The notes beneath the pieces are model-generated. The model ran no database searches. It was not told where the DNA came from and saw only the letters and a list, made by a program, of their open reading frames with translations. This document shows positions 8,710-15,864 of a stretch of DNA of 64,000 nucleotides, piece after piece. This DNA comes from Nocardioides luteus (GTDB lineage: Bacteria; Actinomycetota; Actinomycetes; Propionibacteriales; Nocardioidaceae). The translations under genes and the position numbers were made by a program. The stretch lies in NCBI RefSeq assembly GCF_015752315.1, contig NZ_JADOVJ010000001.1, positions 3,216,501 through 3,280,500 of the forward strand, written 5' to 3'. Each line of letters begins with the position of its first letter. Position 1 is the first letter of the stretch.

Positions 8710-10220
8710 CGGGTGGGCTCCTCGGTCGGGACGGACGGGACGGGCGCGCCGACCTGCGCGCGGACGCGGGCACCGCGGGCGTACCCGACGGCGCACAGCA
8801 GGAGCAGGAAGGCGAGGGTGCCGAGCGTGAAGGCCTCGAAGGTCAGCTGGCTGACGCCCCAGTACTCCTCGAAGGGGTATTCCTCGCCGAAGAGGCGCTC
8901 GAGCGTGCCCGGGAAGACGGCGACCCAGGAGCCGAGCAGGATCCAGGCGAAGGCCAGCCAGCCGAGCACCGCGAAGCCGCGGTCGGAGACGGGCACCCGG
9001 AACGGGCGCGCGCGGTCGGGGTAGCGGGTGCGCAGCCGGATGGCGGCCGGGATCACCAGCAGGTAGCTGAGCAGGAAGGTGGAGATCGAGATGGTGAGCA
9101 CGACGCCGAAGATCGGGGCGCCGTCGCCGGTGACCTGCATGGCGACGAGCAGGAAGACGGTGGCCACGACGCCGGAGAGCATGTTGACCCGCACCGGGGT
9201 GCCGAGACCCTCGTGGAAGCGCCCGAAGAAGCCGCCGAAGAAGGCGCCGTCGGCAGCGGTCATCGCCTGCATCCGGTCGGAGATGATCATCCACGCGGCG
9301 CCCTGGCTCATCAGGATGTAGACGAAGACCACGGCGGTGAGCGTGAGCAGCGGCTCGGCCGCTGCGCCGTAGACGGAGTACACGGTGCCGACCGCGTCGA
9401 GGAGGCCGCCGATGCCGGTGATGTCGTCGCTGGGGACGACGAGCAGGATCGCGAAGATCGGCACCAGGTAGCAGACCGCGGCGGTCGCGCAGGAGCGGAA
9501 GATCGAGACCGGTACGTCGCGGGCCGGGTTCTCCATCTCGCCGGCGGCGCTGTTGGAGGACTCGAAGCCGAGGTAGGCGAAGAGCAGGATCGGGACCGAG
9601 CCGAACAGGCCGAGCAGGGTCGGGCTGAAGTCCCCGCCGCTGAGGCCGACGACACCGTTCTTCGCGGCGTAGATGACCGTGGTCAGCACGAAGAAGGCGA
9701 GCAGGCCGACCTTGAGGATCGCGCCGCTGGTCGGCAGCCACTTGCCCTTGGCCAGGCTGGCGATCGCCGCGACCACGGTGATCCAGATGAAGACGATCTT
9801 GAAGACGTAGTCACCGATCGAGCCGTGCTCGAGCGGCGTGATGTAGACGCTGACGGTCTCGGCGGCCAGGAAGGCCATCGAGCCGCCGACCCACACCGGC
9901 TGGGTGATCCAGGTGAGGATCGCCGCCACGGCGGCGGCCGGTCGACCGAAGGCGTCCCGGACCCAGGTGTAGGCCCCGCCCTCCTCGCTGAACGCCGCAC
10001 CGGTCTCGGCGAAGATCAGGCCGTACGGCACGAGGAAGAAGATCGCGAGCACGAGCGCCCACGTGAACGCCTCGGCGCCGTAGAGCGAGACCTGCCCGAG
10101 GGTCTCGAGGCCGACGACGGCGGCGATGAGCAGGAAGACGATGTCGAAGCGTCGCAGCGTCTTGCGGAGATGTGACTGTTGCTCGGCCGCGAGCGCGGTC
10201 GGCTGGTTGGTCTGCGTCAT
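8706..10220 (-). CDS. APC-superfamily amino acid/amine permease
   Basis: A 504-residue integral membrane protein with about 12 hydrophobic segments and APC-superfamily features: a first helix with VVGLETLGQVSLYG, then FAETGAAFSEEGGAYTWVRDAFG, and YLGFESSNSAAGEMENPARDVP in the middle. It should act as a proton-coupled importer in the cytoplasmic membrane. ATG 10220 follows AGGGA. The gene lies between an aldehyde dehydrogenase (30 bp gap) and the histamine-dehydrogenase-like gene (4 bp overlap), so the likely cargo is the amine oxidised by that enzyme, for example histamine. The APC family does not by itself define the substrate. Confidence 0.9.
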   Translation of the reverse strand: MTQTNQPTALAAEQQSHLRKTLRRFDIVFLLIAAVVGLETLGQVSLYGAEAFTWALVLAIFFLVPYGLIFAETGAAFSEEGGAYTWVRDAFGRPAAAVAAILTWITQPVWVGGSMAFLAAETVSVYITPLEHGSIGDYVFKIVFIWITVVAAIASLAKGKWLPTSGAILKVGLLAFFVLTTVIYAAKNGVVGLSGGDFSPTLLGLFGSVPILLFAYLGFESSNSAAGEMENPARDVPVSIFRSCATAAVCYLVPIFAILLVVPSDDITGIGGLLDAVGTVYSVYGAAAEPLLTLTAVVFVYILMSQGAAWMIISDRMQAMTAADGAFFGGFFGRFHEGLGTPVRVNMLSGVVATVFLLVAMQVTGDGAPIFGVVLTISISTFLLSYLLVIPAAIRLRTRYPDRARPFRVPVSDRGFAVLGWLAFAWILLGSWVAVFPGTLERLFGEEYPFEEYWGVSQLTFEAFTLGTLAFLLLLCAVGYARGARVRAQVGAPVPSVPTEEPTR

Positions 10221-10250
10221 GGTGTGTCCCTGGCTGTGTGGGGCTGGCGG

Positions 10251-11735
10251 TCAGTGGTTGATCCAGACGGTCTTGAGACCGACGTACTTGTCGAGGGCGT
10301 GGAGCGAGAGGTCGCGTCCGAAGCCGGAGCCCTTGAACCCGCCGAACGGGGTCCAGGCGCTGAAGGCGTCGACGCCGTTCACGGTCACGGTGCCGGCGTG
10401 GATCCGCTCGGCGAGCCGATGGGCGCGGCTCAGGCTGCCGGTCGCGACCGAGGCGGCCAGGCCGTACGCGGTGTCGTTGGCGAGCGCGACGGCCTCGTCC
10501 TCGGTGTCGAAGGCGGTCACCGCCAGGACCGGCCCGAAGACCTCCTCGCGGGCGAGGACGGAGGCCGGGTCGACGCCGTCGAAGACGGTCGGCTGGACGT
10601 AGCAGTCGCTGCCGCCGCGGGTGACCCGCTCGCCACCGGTCACCAGGCGCGCGTCCGAGGTCTTGGCCTCGTCGACGAAATGCATGATGCGGTCGGTCTG
10701 CTCGGGCGAGACGATCGCGCCCATCCCGGCGGCCGGGTCGAGCGGGTCGCCCGGGGCGTACGCCTCGGCCTCCTTCGCGACGAGGTCGATGAACTCCTCG
10801 TGGATCTCGCGCTGGACCAGCACCCGGGAGTGCGCCGAGCAGACCGCGCCCTGGTTGAACCAGATGCCGAAGGCGGTCTGCTTCGCGGTGGTGGCGAGGT
10901 CCTCGGCGTCGGCGAAGACGACGTGCGGGCTCTTGCCGCCGCACTCGAGCCAGACCTGCTTGAGGTTGGACTGGCCGGCGTACTGCAGGAAGTACGCGCC
11001 GACCTCGGTCGAGCCGGTGAAGGCGAGCACGTTGACGTCCGGGTGCAGGCCGAGGGCCTTGCCGGTCGTCTCCCCCAGGCCGGGGACGACGTTGAGGACG
11101 CCGTCGGGGATCCCGGCCTCGGCGGCGAGCTCGGCGATCCGCAGCGCCGAGGACGGCGACTGCTCGGCGGGCTTGAGGACGACGCTGTTGCCGGCCGCCA
11201 TCGCCGGCGCGACCTTCCAGGCGAGCATGTCGACCGGGTAGTTCCACGGGACGACGGCACCGACGACCCCGAGCGGGACGCGGCGGATCAGCGCGGTCGT
11301 GCCCGGCGGGGTCGGCGCGACCTCGTCGTTGATCTTGTCGATCGCCTCGGCGTAGTAGCGGAACAGGTTCACCGAGAACGGCAGGTCCAGGTCGTAGGCG
11401 TCCACCACCCGCTTGCCCATGTCGAGCGAGTCCAGGACCGCGAGCTCGGCGGCATGCTCGGCAAGAAGATCGGCGAAGCGGAGCATCCGCTCGCGCCGGA
11501 ACGCGACTCCGGACCGCGACCAGCCCCCGTCCTCGTACGCAGCCCGCGCCGCCCGCACGGCGGCGTCGACCCCGGCGGCGCCGGCGTCGGCGACCTCGGC
11601 GAGCAGTGCGCCGGACGCGGGGTTCCGGTTCTCGAAGGAGCCCTCCGCGGTGTCGACGGAACGGCCACCGATGAACGCTCGCGTCCGGGGGCGGACCTCG
11701 GCGGCGATCTGGCGCCAGTCCTGGTGGGTTCGCAC
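10251..11735 (-). CDS. Aldehyde dehydrogenase (NAD(P)+), likely imidazole-acetaldehyde or aminoaldehyde type
   Basis: A 494-residue ALDH-superfamily enzyme of standard length. It shows VPWNYPVDMLAWKVAPA, the cofactor motif FTGSTEVG, the general base in LECGGKSP (Glu264) and the nucleophile in NQGAVCSAHSR (Cys299), plus the C-terminal PFGGFKGSGFGRD. It resembles PuuC-like dehydrogenases acting on aldehydes made from amines. TTG 11741 is also in frame, but AAAGGA lies at proper spacing (7 nt) from GTG 11735 and only one base from the TTG, so I use GTG. As first gene of the operon it would oxidise the aldehyde released by the downstream dehydrogenase (imidazole acetaldehyde to imidazole acetate, if histamine is the substrate). 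Confidence 0.9.
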   Translation of the reverse strand: MRTHQDWRQIAAEVRPRTRAFIGGRSVDTAEGSFENRNPASGALLAEVADAGAAGVDAAVRAARAAYEDGGWSRSGVAFRRERMLRFADLLAEHAAELAVLDSLDMGKRVVDAYDLDLPFSVNLFRYYAEAIDKINDEVAPTPPGTTALIRRVPLGVVGAVVPWNYPVDMLAWKVAPAMAAGNSVVLKPAEQSPSSALRIAELAAEAGIPDGVLNVVPGLGETTGKALGLHPDVNVLAFTGSTEVGAYFLQYAGQSNLKQVWLECGGKSPHVVFADAEDLATTAKQTAFGIWFNQGAVCSAHSRVLVQREIHEEFIDLVAKEAEAYAPGDPLDPAAGMGAIVSPEQTDRIMHFVDEAKTSDARLVTGGERVTRGGSDCYVQPTVFDGVDPASVLAREEVFGPVLAVTAFDTEDEAVALANDTAYGLAASVATGSLSRAHRLAERIHAGTVTVNGVDAFSAWTPFGGFKGSGFGRDLSLHALDKYVGLKTVWINH

Positions 11736-11749
11736 AGGCAAGTCCTTTC

Positions 11750-11794
11750 TTTGCGCTTCACCGCAAATATGAAGCGCGCCACATCAGGTGTCAA
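11750..11794 (-). promoter_or_regulatory. Promoter and operator of the amine-catabolism operon
   Basis: The 99-bp region between the divergent aldehyde dehydrogenase and TetR genes holds, on the minus strand, TTGACA (11794-11789) and CATATT (11771-11766) separated by 17 bp, a good sigma-70-type promoter. A perfect inverted repeat GCGCTTCA / TGAAGCGC (11753-11760 and 11770-11777, 9-bp spacer) overlaps the -10 box. A second dyad, TTTGCG / CGCAAA (11750-11755 and 11762-11767), is interleaved with it. A repressor bound here would block initiation, and the adjacent TetR protein is the obvious candidate. Binding itself is inferred. Confidence 0.65.
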
Positions 11795-11834
11795 TCATTC
11801 GCCCGCAGATTTCACATACGCGTTACGGTTGAGC

Positions 11835-12488
11835 ATGGCTCGACGCAAGGACCAGGCCGCTCGGCGCGAACACCTGACCGCGGCAACACTGACCGTGATC
11901 GCCGCTCATGGCTTGGCCGGCGCCACGATGAAGAACATCGCCGCCGAGGCCGGCATCTCGCCGCGGCTGATCGCCTATTACTACCCCGAGCTCGACGGCC
12001 TCATCGAGGCCGCTCACCAGGCCGCGACCGACCGCTACTACTGGTCGCGCCAGCGCGCGATCGAGGGCGACCTGTCCCCCGCCGAGAAGCTCGGCCGCCT
12101 GATGTACTCAGGCCTTCCCCGAGGTGAGGACCTCCTGCTGAGCCAGGTCCTCGACGAGATCTCGGTCAACGCGAGCCGCAGCCCGATGCACGCGACCCTG
12201 ATGACCCTGCTCTTCGACCGCGAGGTCTCGCTCTACACCGCCGTGCTCGAGGTCGGCCGCGCCACCGGCGCCTTCACACTGACCGACTCGGCCGAGGCGA
12301 TCGCCCGCAACTTCGTCGCCCTCGAGGACGCCTTCGGCCTCCATCTGCTCGCCCACAACTCTTCACTCAGCCTGGAGCGGGCCGAGCAGCAGCTGGCGAG
12401 CTACGCCCACTCCGCCCTCGGCGTCCGGGTCACTCCGATCGACCCGTCTTTGCCGAAGGACGCAAAGAATCCGCCGGCAGCGAGGTAG
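11835..12488 (+). CDS. TetR/AcrR-family transcriptional regulator
   Basis: A 217-residue TetR-type regulator. The N-terminal helix-turn-helix is clear (EHLTAATLTVIAAHGLAG, TMKNIAAEAGISPRLIAYYY), followed by a helical ligand-binding half. ATG 11835 is chosen because the DNA-binding domain starts just after it. It is divergent from the aldehyde dehydrogenase/permease/flavoprotein operon, and a palindrome overlaps that operon's -10 box, so it probably represses the operon and responds to the amine or its aldehyde. The 3' end is four bases from the convergent membrane-protein gene. Confidence 0.88.
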   Translation: MARRKDQAARREHLTAATLTVIAAHGLAGATMKNIAAEAGISPRLIAYYYPELDGLIEAAHQAATDRYYWSRQRAIEGDLSPAEKLGRLMYSGLPRGEDLLLSQVLDEISVNASRSPMHATLMTLLFDREVSLYTAVLEVGRATGAFTLTDSAEAIARNFVALEDAFGLHLLAHNSSLSLERAEQQLASYAHSALGVRVTPIDPSLPKDAKNPPAAR

Positions 12489-12491
12489 CGG

Positions 12492-13118
12492 TCAGACCGT
12501 CGCCACCTGAGCCGGGCGCGCCGTCCGCGACAGGACCTCGACGCCCCAGCAGACCAGGCAGCCGACGAGCGGGATGAGCACGCTCGACACCATCATGAAG
12601 AGGTCGGTCACGAAGGTGTCGCCGACCATCGACTCCCAGACCCTCCCCGACCACGTGATCCACACGATCATCAGCACCGCGGGGACGACCAGCCCGACCA
12701 GCCACAGGAATCCCTGACGCCGCGCGATGCCCCACGCAGCCACCAGGCAGAGCACCGTGACCACCATCTGGAGCCGGATCACCCACAGCCACCACTCACC
12801 GTGCGGCAGATCGAACGACCCACGCGCCTGGAGGAAGTTCGCCACCAGCCAGAACGAGTCGAAGAACCACGGCACGATCAGAAGGAGCGGCGCGGTCATC
12901 CGACGGACGAACGTTCGTCCGCGCCAGACCAGCACCGCTGCGTACGTCAGGTAGACCAGCGTGAACAGCACACCCTGGAACGCGTAGATCTCGGGATAGC
13001 CGATCTCCCACTGGAGCCGGCTCAGCAGCATCAGCCGCAGGGCCTCCGCCACCGCGACGATCCCTGCCGCCACCACCGAAAGTCCGACCCGATTCGTCCG
13101 CTCCGCGGTTGTCGTCAT
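12492..13118 (-). CDS. Uncharacterised multi-pass membrane protein
   Basis: A 208-residue protein with about six hydrophobic segments (for example VGLSVVAAGIVAVAEAL, FTLVYLTYAAVLVW, LLLIVPWFFDSFWLV, LVGLVVPAVLMIVWITW). No catalytic motif is visible and I do not recognise the family. ATG 13118 is the only sensible start. It is convergent with the TetR gene and faces the same way as the MFS gene upstream, with 84 bp between them. It could be a small sensor or carrier, but nothing supports a specific role. Confidence 0.75.
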   Translation of the reverse strand: MTTTAERTNRVGLSVVAAGIVAVAEALRLMLLSRLQWEIGYPEIYAFQGVLFTLVYLTYAAVLVWRGRTFVRRMTAPLLLIVPWFFDSFWLVANFLQARGSFDLPHGEWWLWVIRLQMVVTVLCLVAAWGIARRQGFLWLVGLVVPAVLMIVWITWSGRVWESMVGDTFVTDLFMMVSSVLIPLVGCLVCWGVEVLSRTARPAQVATV

Positions 13119-13202
13119 GTCCGGCAGTATTGCGGGTTCGCCGACCTACGCGTTGGTAACGGACCGCCGTGTCGGTCATTCGCGACCCGGCGAGCCGGCC
13201 GC

Positions 13203-14426
13203 TCAGTCCTCGGCGCGGTCTCCGATGACGACCGGCCGGCCGGCGACGTACCCGGCGAAGATCTGGACCACCGCGATGCCCAGCAGCAGCACGATGGGGA
13301 CCGACCACGATCCGGTGGACTCGCGCAGCAGCCCGACGACGAACGGGCCACCGGCCGCGAGCAGGTAGCCGATGCTCTGCCCCATCGAGGAGAGCGCGGT
13401 GGTGCCGGCGGTGGTCGCGGTGCGGATGCTGAACAGGGTGAGGACCACCGGGAAGACCGCGCCGCCGACGCCGATCAGCACCGCCCAGACCCAGGCGCCG
13501 GCGACCGGGGCGAGCCAGAGGCCGGCGAACCCGATCGCGAGCAGCGCGGTCAGGACCGCGACCAGGTGGCCCTGCGACGATGCCCGGATCGCGAGCGACG
13601 GGGCCAGGAAGAAGACCGGTACGCCGACGAGGATGCTCACCGCGAGCAGCAGCCCCGCCGTCGCGTGGTCGAAGCCGGCATCGGCATAGATGCTGGGCAG
13701 CCAGCTCATCACGACGTACGCGAACAGCGACTGGGTGGCGAAGAGGACGGTCACGGCCCACGCCACGGGCTCGCGCCACAGCGAGACCCGGGTCGCGCCA
13801 CCGCGGCGGTGACCGTGGTCGCGCAGGTGCGGCAGCCAGGCGAGCAGAGCCAGGCCGGCGAGCAGCGCCCAGACGCCGAGACCGACCCGCCAGCTTCCGG
13901 CCGCCTCGGCGATCGGCACCGTGACCCCGGCGGCGATCGCCGCGCCCAGCGACATGATCGCGCTGTAGGCACCGGTGACCGCGCCGACCCGGTTCGGGAA
14001 GCCCTCCTTGACCACGGCCGGCAGCAGCACGTTGGCGAGCGCGATGCCCGCGCAGGCGACGAAGGTGCCGGTGAGCAGGAGCCAGGGGTCGCCGATCGCC
14101 CGGACCAGCAGCCCGGCCACCAGCAGACCGAGCGCGACCCCGATGCCGCGATGCACCCCGAGCCGCCGCGCGAGCGTCATCCCGGTCGCGCCGACGACGG
14201 CGAAGCACAGCACGGGCAGCGAGGTCAGGAACGACCTGGTCCCGGCCGAGAGGCCGTCGAGCCCGTCGAGCAGCGCACCGAGGGACGTGATGCCGCCACG
14301 CAGGTTCGCCGCCACCAGCAGGACCGCGACCAGGAGCCACACCGTCGTCCGCAGCGACGTGCTCGACGATGGAGACTCGGGGCGGGACTGGAGTCGGGAG
14401 GTCACGCCCCCTAGGATGCCAGACAT
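13203..14426 (-). CDS. MFS transporter, CynX/NimT type
   Basis: A roughly 400-residue transporter with 12 predicted membrane segments. Features of the CynX/NimT branch of the major facilitator superfamily are VLLVAANLRGGITSLGALL in the first helix and LLPAVVKEGFPNRVGAVTG between helices 4 and 5. CynX members are linked to cyanate or 2-nitroimidazole efflux, but specificity here is open. ATG 14426 and GTG 14405 are both possible; neither has a clean Shine-Dalgarno, so a leaderless transcript is possible. It is divergent from a FadR/GntR regulator 27 bp away, which probably controls it. Confidence 0.88.
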   Translation of the reverse strand: MSGILGGVTSRLQSRPESPSSSTSLRTTVWLLVAVLLVAANLRGGITSLGALLDGLDGLSAGTRSFLTSLPVLCFAVVGATGMTLARRLGVHRGIGVALGLLVAGLLVRAIGDPWLLLTGTFVACAGIALANVLLPAVVKEGFPNRVGAVTGAYSAIMSLGAAIAAGVTVPIAEAAGSWRVGLGVWALLAGLALLAWLPHLRDHGHRRGGATRVSLWREPVAWAVTVLFATQSLFAYVVMSWLPSIYADAGFDHATAGLLLAVSILVGVPVFFLAPSLAIRASSQGHLVAVLTALLAIGFAGLWLAPVAGAWVWAVLIGVGGAVFPVVLTLFSIRTATTAGTTALSSMGQSIGYLLAAGGPFVVGLLRESTGSWSVPIVLLLGIAVVQIFAGYVAGRPVVIGDRAED

Positions 14427-14453
14427 CGGATGATTGGACGAAAGGACGGCACG

Positions 14454-15110
14454 GTGCCGCTCTCCACCACCACGCCTCGCTCCCTGGTCGACCAGGCGAT
14501 CGACGGCATGCGCGAGCTGCTCGCCGACGGCGAGTGGGCCGTCGGCGCTCGCATCCCGCCCGAGCCCGAGCTCGCGGCGGCACTCGGCGTCAGCCGCAAC
14601 ACCGTGCGCGAGGCGGTGCGGGCGCTGGCCCACACCGGCGTGCTGGAGGTGCGACGCGGGGACGGGACGTACGTCGCCGCCGCCAACGAGGTCGCCGCGA
14701 TGATGCGGCGCCAGGTCGGCCGGGTCGACCTGCGGCACGTCCTCGAGGTCCGCCACGCGATCGAGACCCGGGCCGCGGCGCTGGCCGCCGAGCGTCGCTC
14801 CGACGACGACCTGCGGGCCCTGACCGCCGTCATGGCCCGGCGCACCGCCGCGGTCGCGGCCGGCGACGCCGCTGCCTTCGCGGAGGCCGACGCGGAGTTC
14901 CATCTCGGCGTGGTCACCGCCACCCACAACCCCTTCCTCATCGAGCTCTACGCGGGCTTCGAGGACACCCTGCGCGCGACCATCCACCTCGACGACGAGA
15001 CCGCCGAGATCGCCGACGAGCACGTCGCCGTCTTCGACGCGATCCGCGCCCAGGACCCCGACGCCGCCGCGGCCGCCGTCACCGGCCTGCTCCACACCCT
15101 CGCCCGATAG
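14454..15110 (+). CDS. GntR-family regulator, FadR subfamily
   Basis: A 218-residue regulator with an N-terminal winged helix-turn-helix (RIPPEPELAAALGVSRNTVR, then EAVRALAHTGVLEVRRGDG) and a C-terminal all-helical FCD domain (VRHAIETRAAALAAE, FHLGVVTATHNPF). The FCD histidines and Asp normally hold a metal and a carboxylate effector. GTG 14454 is preferred over ATG 14430 because AAAGGA sits six bases before it. The start region is shared with the divergent MFS gene, so the most likely target is that transporter. Confidence 0.88.
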   Translation: MPLSTTTPRSLVDQAIDGMRELLADGEWAVGARIPPEPELAAALGVSRNTVREAVRALAHTGVLEVRRGDGTYVAAANEVAAMMRRQVGRVDLRHVLEVRHAIETRAAALAAERRSDDDLRALTAVMARRTAAVAAGDAAAFAEADAEFHLGVVTATHNPFLIELYAGFEDTLRATIHLDDETAEIADEHVAVFDAIRAQDPDAAAAAVTGLLHTLAR

Positions 15111-15147
15111 CCCAGCGGCTCCGGTCCAGGAGCCCTACCATCGCCGC

Positions 15148-15864
15148 ATGATCGAGTTCGTCAAGCTGATCGTCGATGTGGTCCTCAGGGCCGTCCCGGG
15201 GATCGTCAGCAGGAACGAGCGCGACAGGGCGGCACAGCTCGGGGCGGACCTGTTCCTGCTCTACGTACAGATCAACGAGGTGCTCGTACGGGCGGAGCAG
15301 ATCGTCACCGAGATGGAGCGCTACGACCGGTCGGCCGGCCCAGAGCTCGCCGGGGCGCGCCGGGCGCTGCTGCGGCTGGTGCCGGAGCAGATCGCCGACA
15401 TCCAGGTGATCGCGGAGCGTCTCGACGGCCTGCGGTGGGAGCTCCAGGTGCTCGACGGCCAGTCCGCTCTCGCGCTCGACCTCCTCCTCGACCTCAAGTT
15501 CTCGGCGCTGGATCTGCTCTCGCACGCGCTCAGCCTCGACCACCTCCCGCTCGGAACGACGAGCGTGGAGGTCGACGACGAGGGGATCCGGTTGCCGCAG
15601 ATCCGGCCGACCCACGAGGCCCGCTGGATGGTGTGCCGCAACCTGCGCGACGAGCTCGGCGGGGACCACCCCACCCGGGACGACGAGGCACGCCGCATCC
15701 GGGCTTATCTCGCGCACCGGCAGCCACGGGAGGAGATGCGGGCGATCCGGGAGAGCCTGGAGACGCTGCGCGAGGCGATCGCGGCCAATTTCACGATCCA
15801 GGACATTCTGATCCGGGCCGGCGACCCACGCCTCGACCGCAGGCGCCGGCGCCGGTTCCGCTAG
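15148..15864 (+). CDS. Hypothetical protein
   Basis: A 238-residue protein that I do not recognise. The N-terminal third (FVKLIVDVVLRAVPGIV) is moderately hydrophobic and the rest is long amphipathic helix rich in Glu, Arg and Leu, with an acidic insert around EVDDEGIRLPQIRPTHEARW and a strongly basic tail (DRRRRRRFR). No cysteine or histidine cluster stands out. ATG 15148 begins 37 bases after the GntR gene, so they may be cotranscribed. The 3' end overlaps the convergent membrane protein by four bases. Confidence 0.7.
   Translation: MIEFVKLIVDVVLRAVPGIVSRNERDRAAQLGADLFLLYVQINEVLVRAEQIVTEMERYDRSAGPELAGARRALLRLVPEQIADIQVIAERLDGLRWELQVLDGQSALALDLLLDLKFSALDLLSHALSLDHLPLGTTSVEVDDEGIRLPQIRPTHEARWMVCRNLRDELGGDHPTRDDEARRIRAYLAHRQPREEMRAIRESLETLREAIAANFTIQDILIRAGDPRLDRRRRRRFR

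Noticed and set aside
6103..9024. A 973-codon plus-strand frame across the EEP, flavoprotein and permease genes
   Set aside because: It lies out of frame or antisense to three genes with clear motifs and contains none itself.
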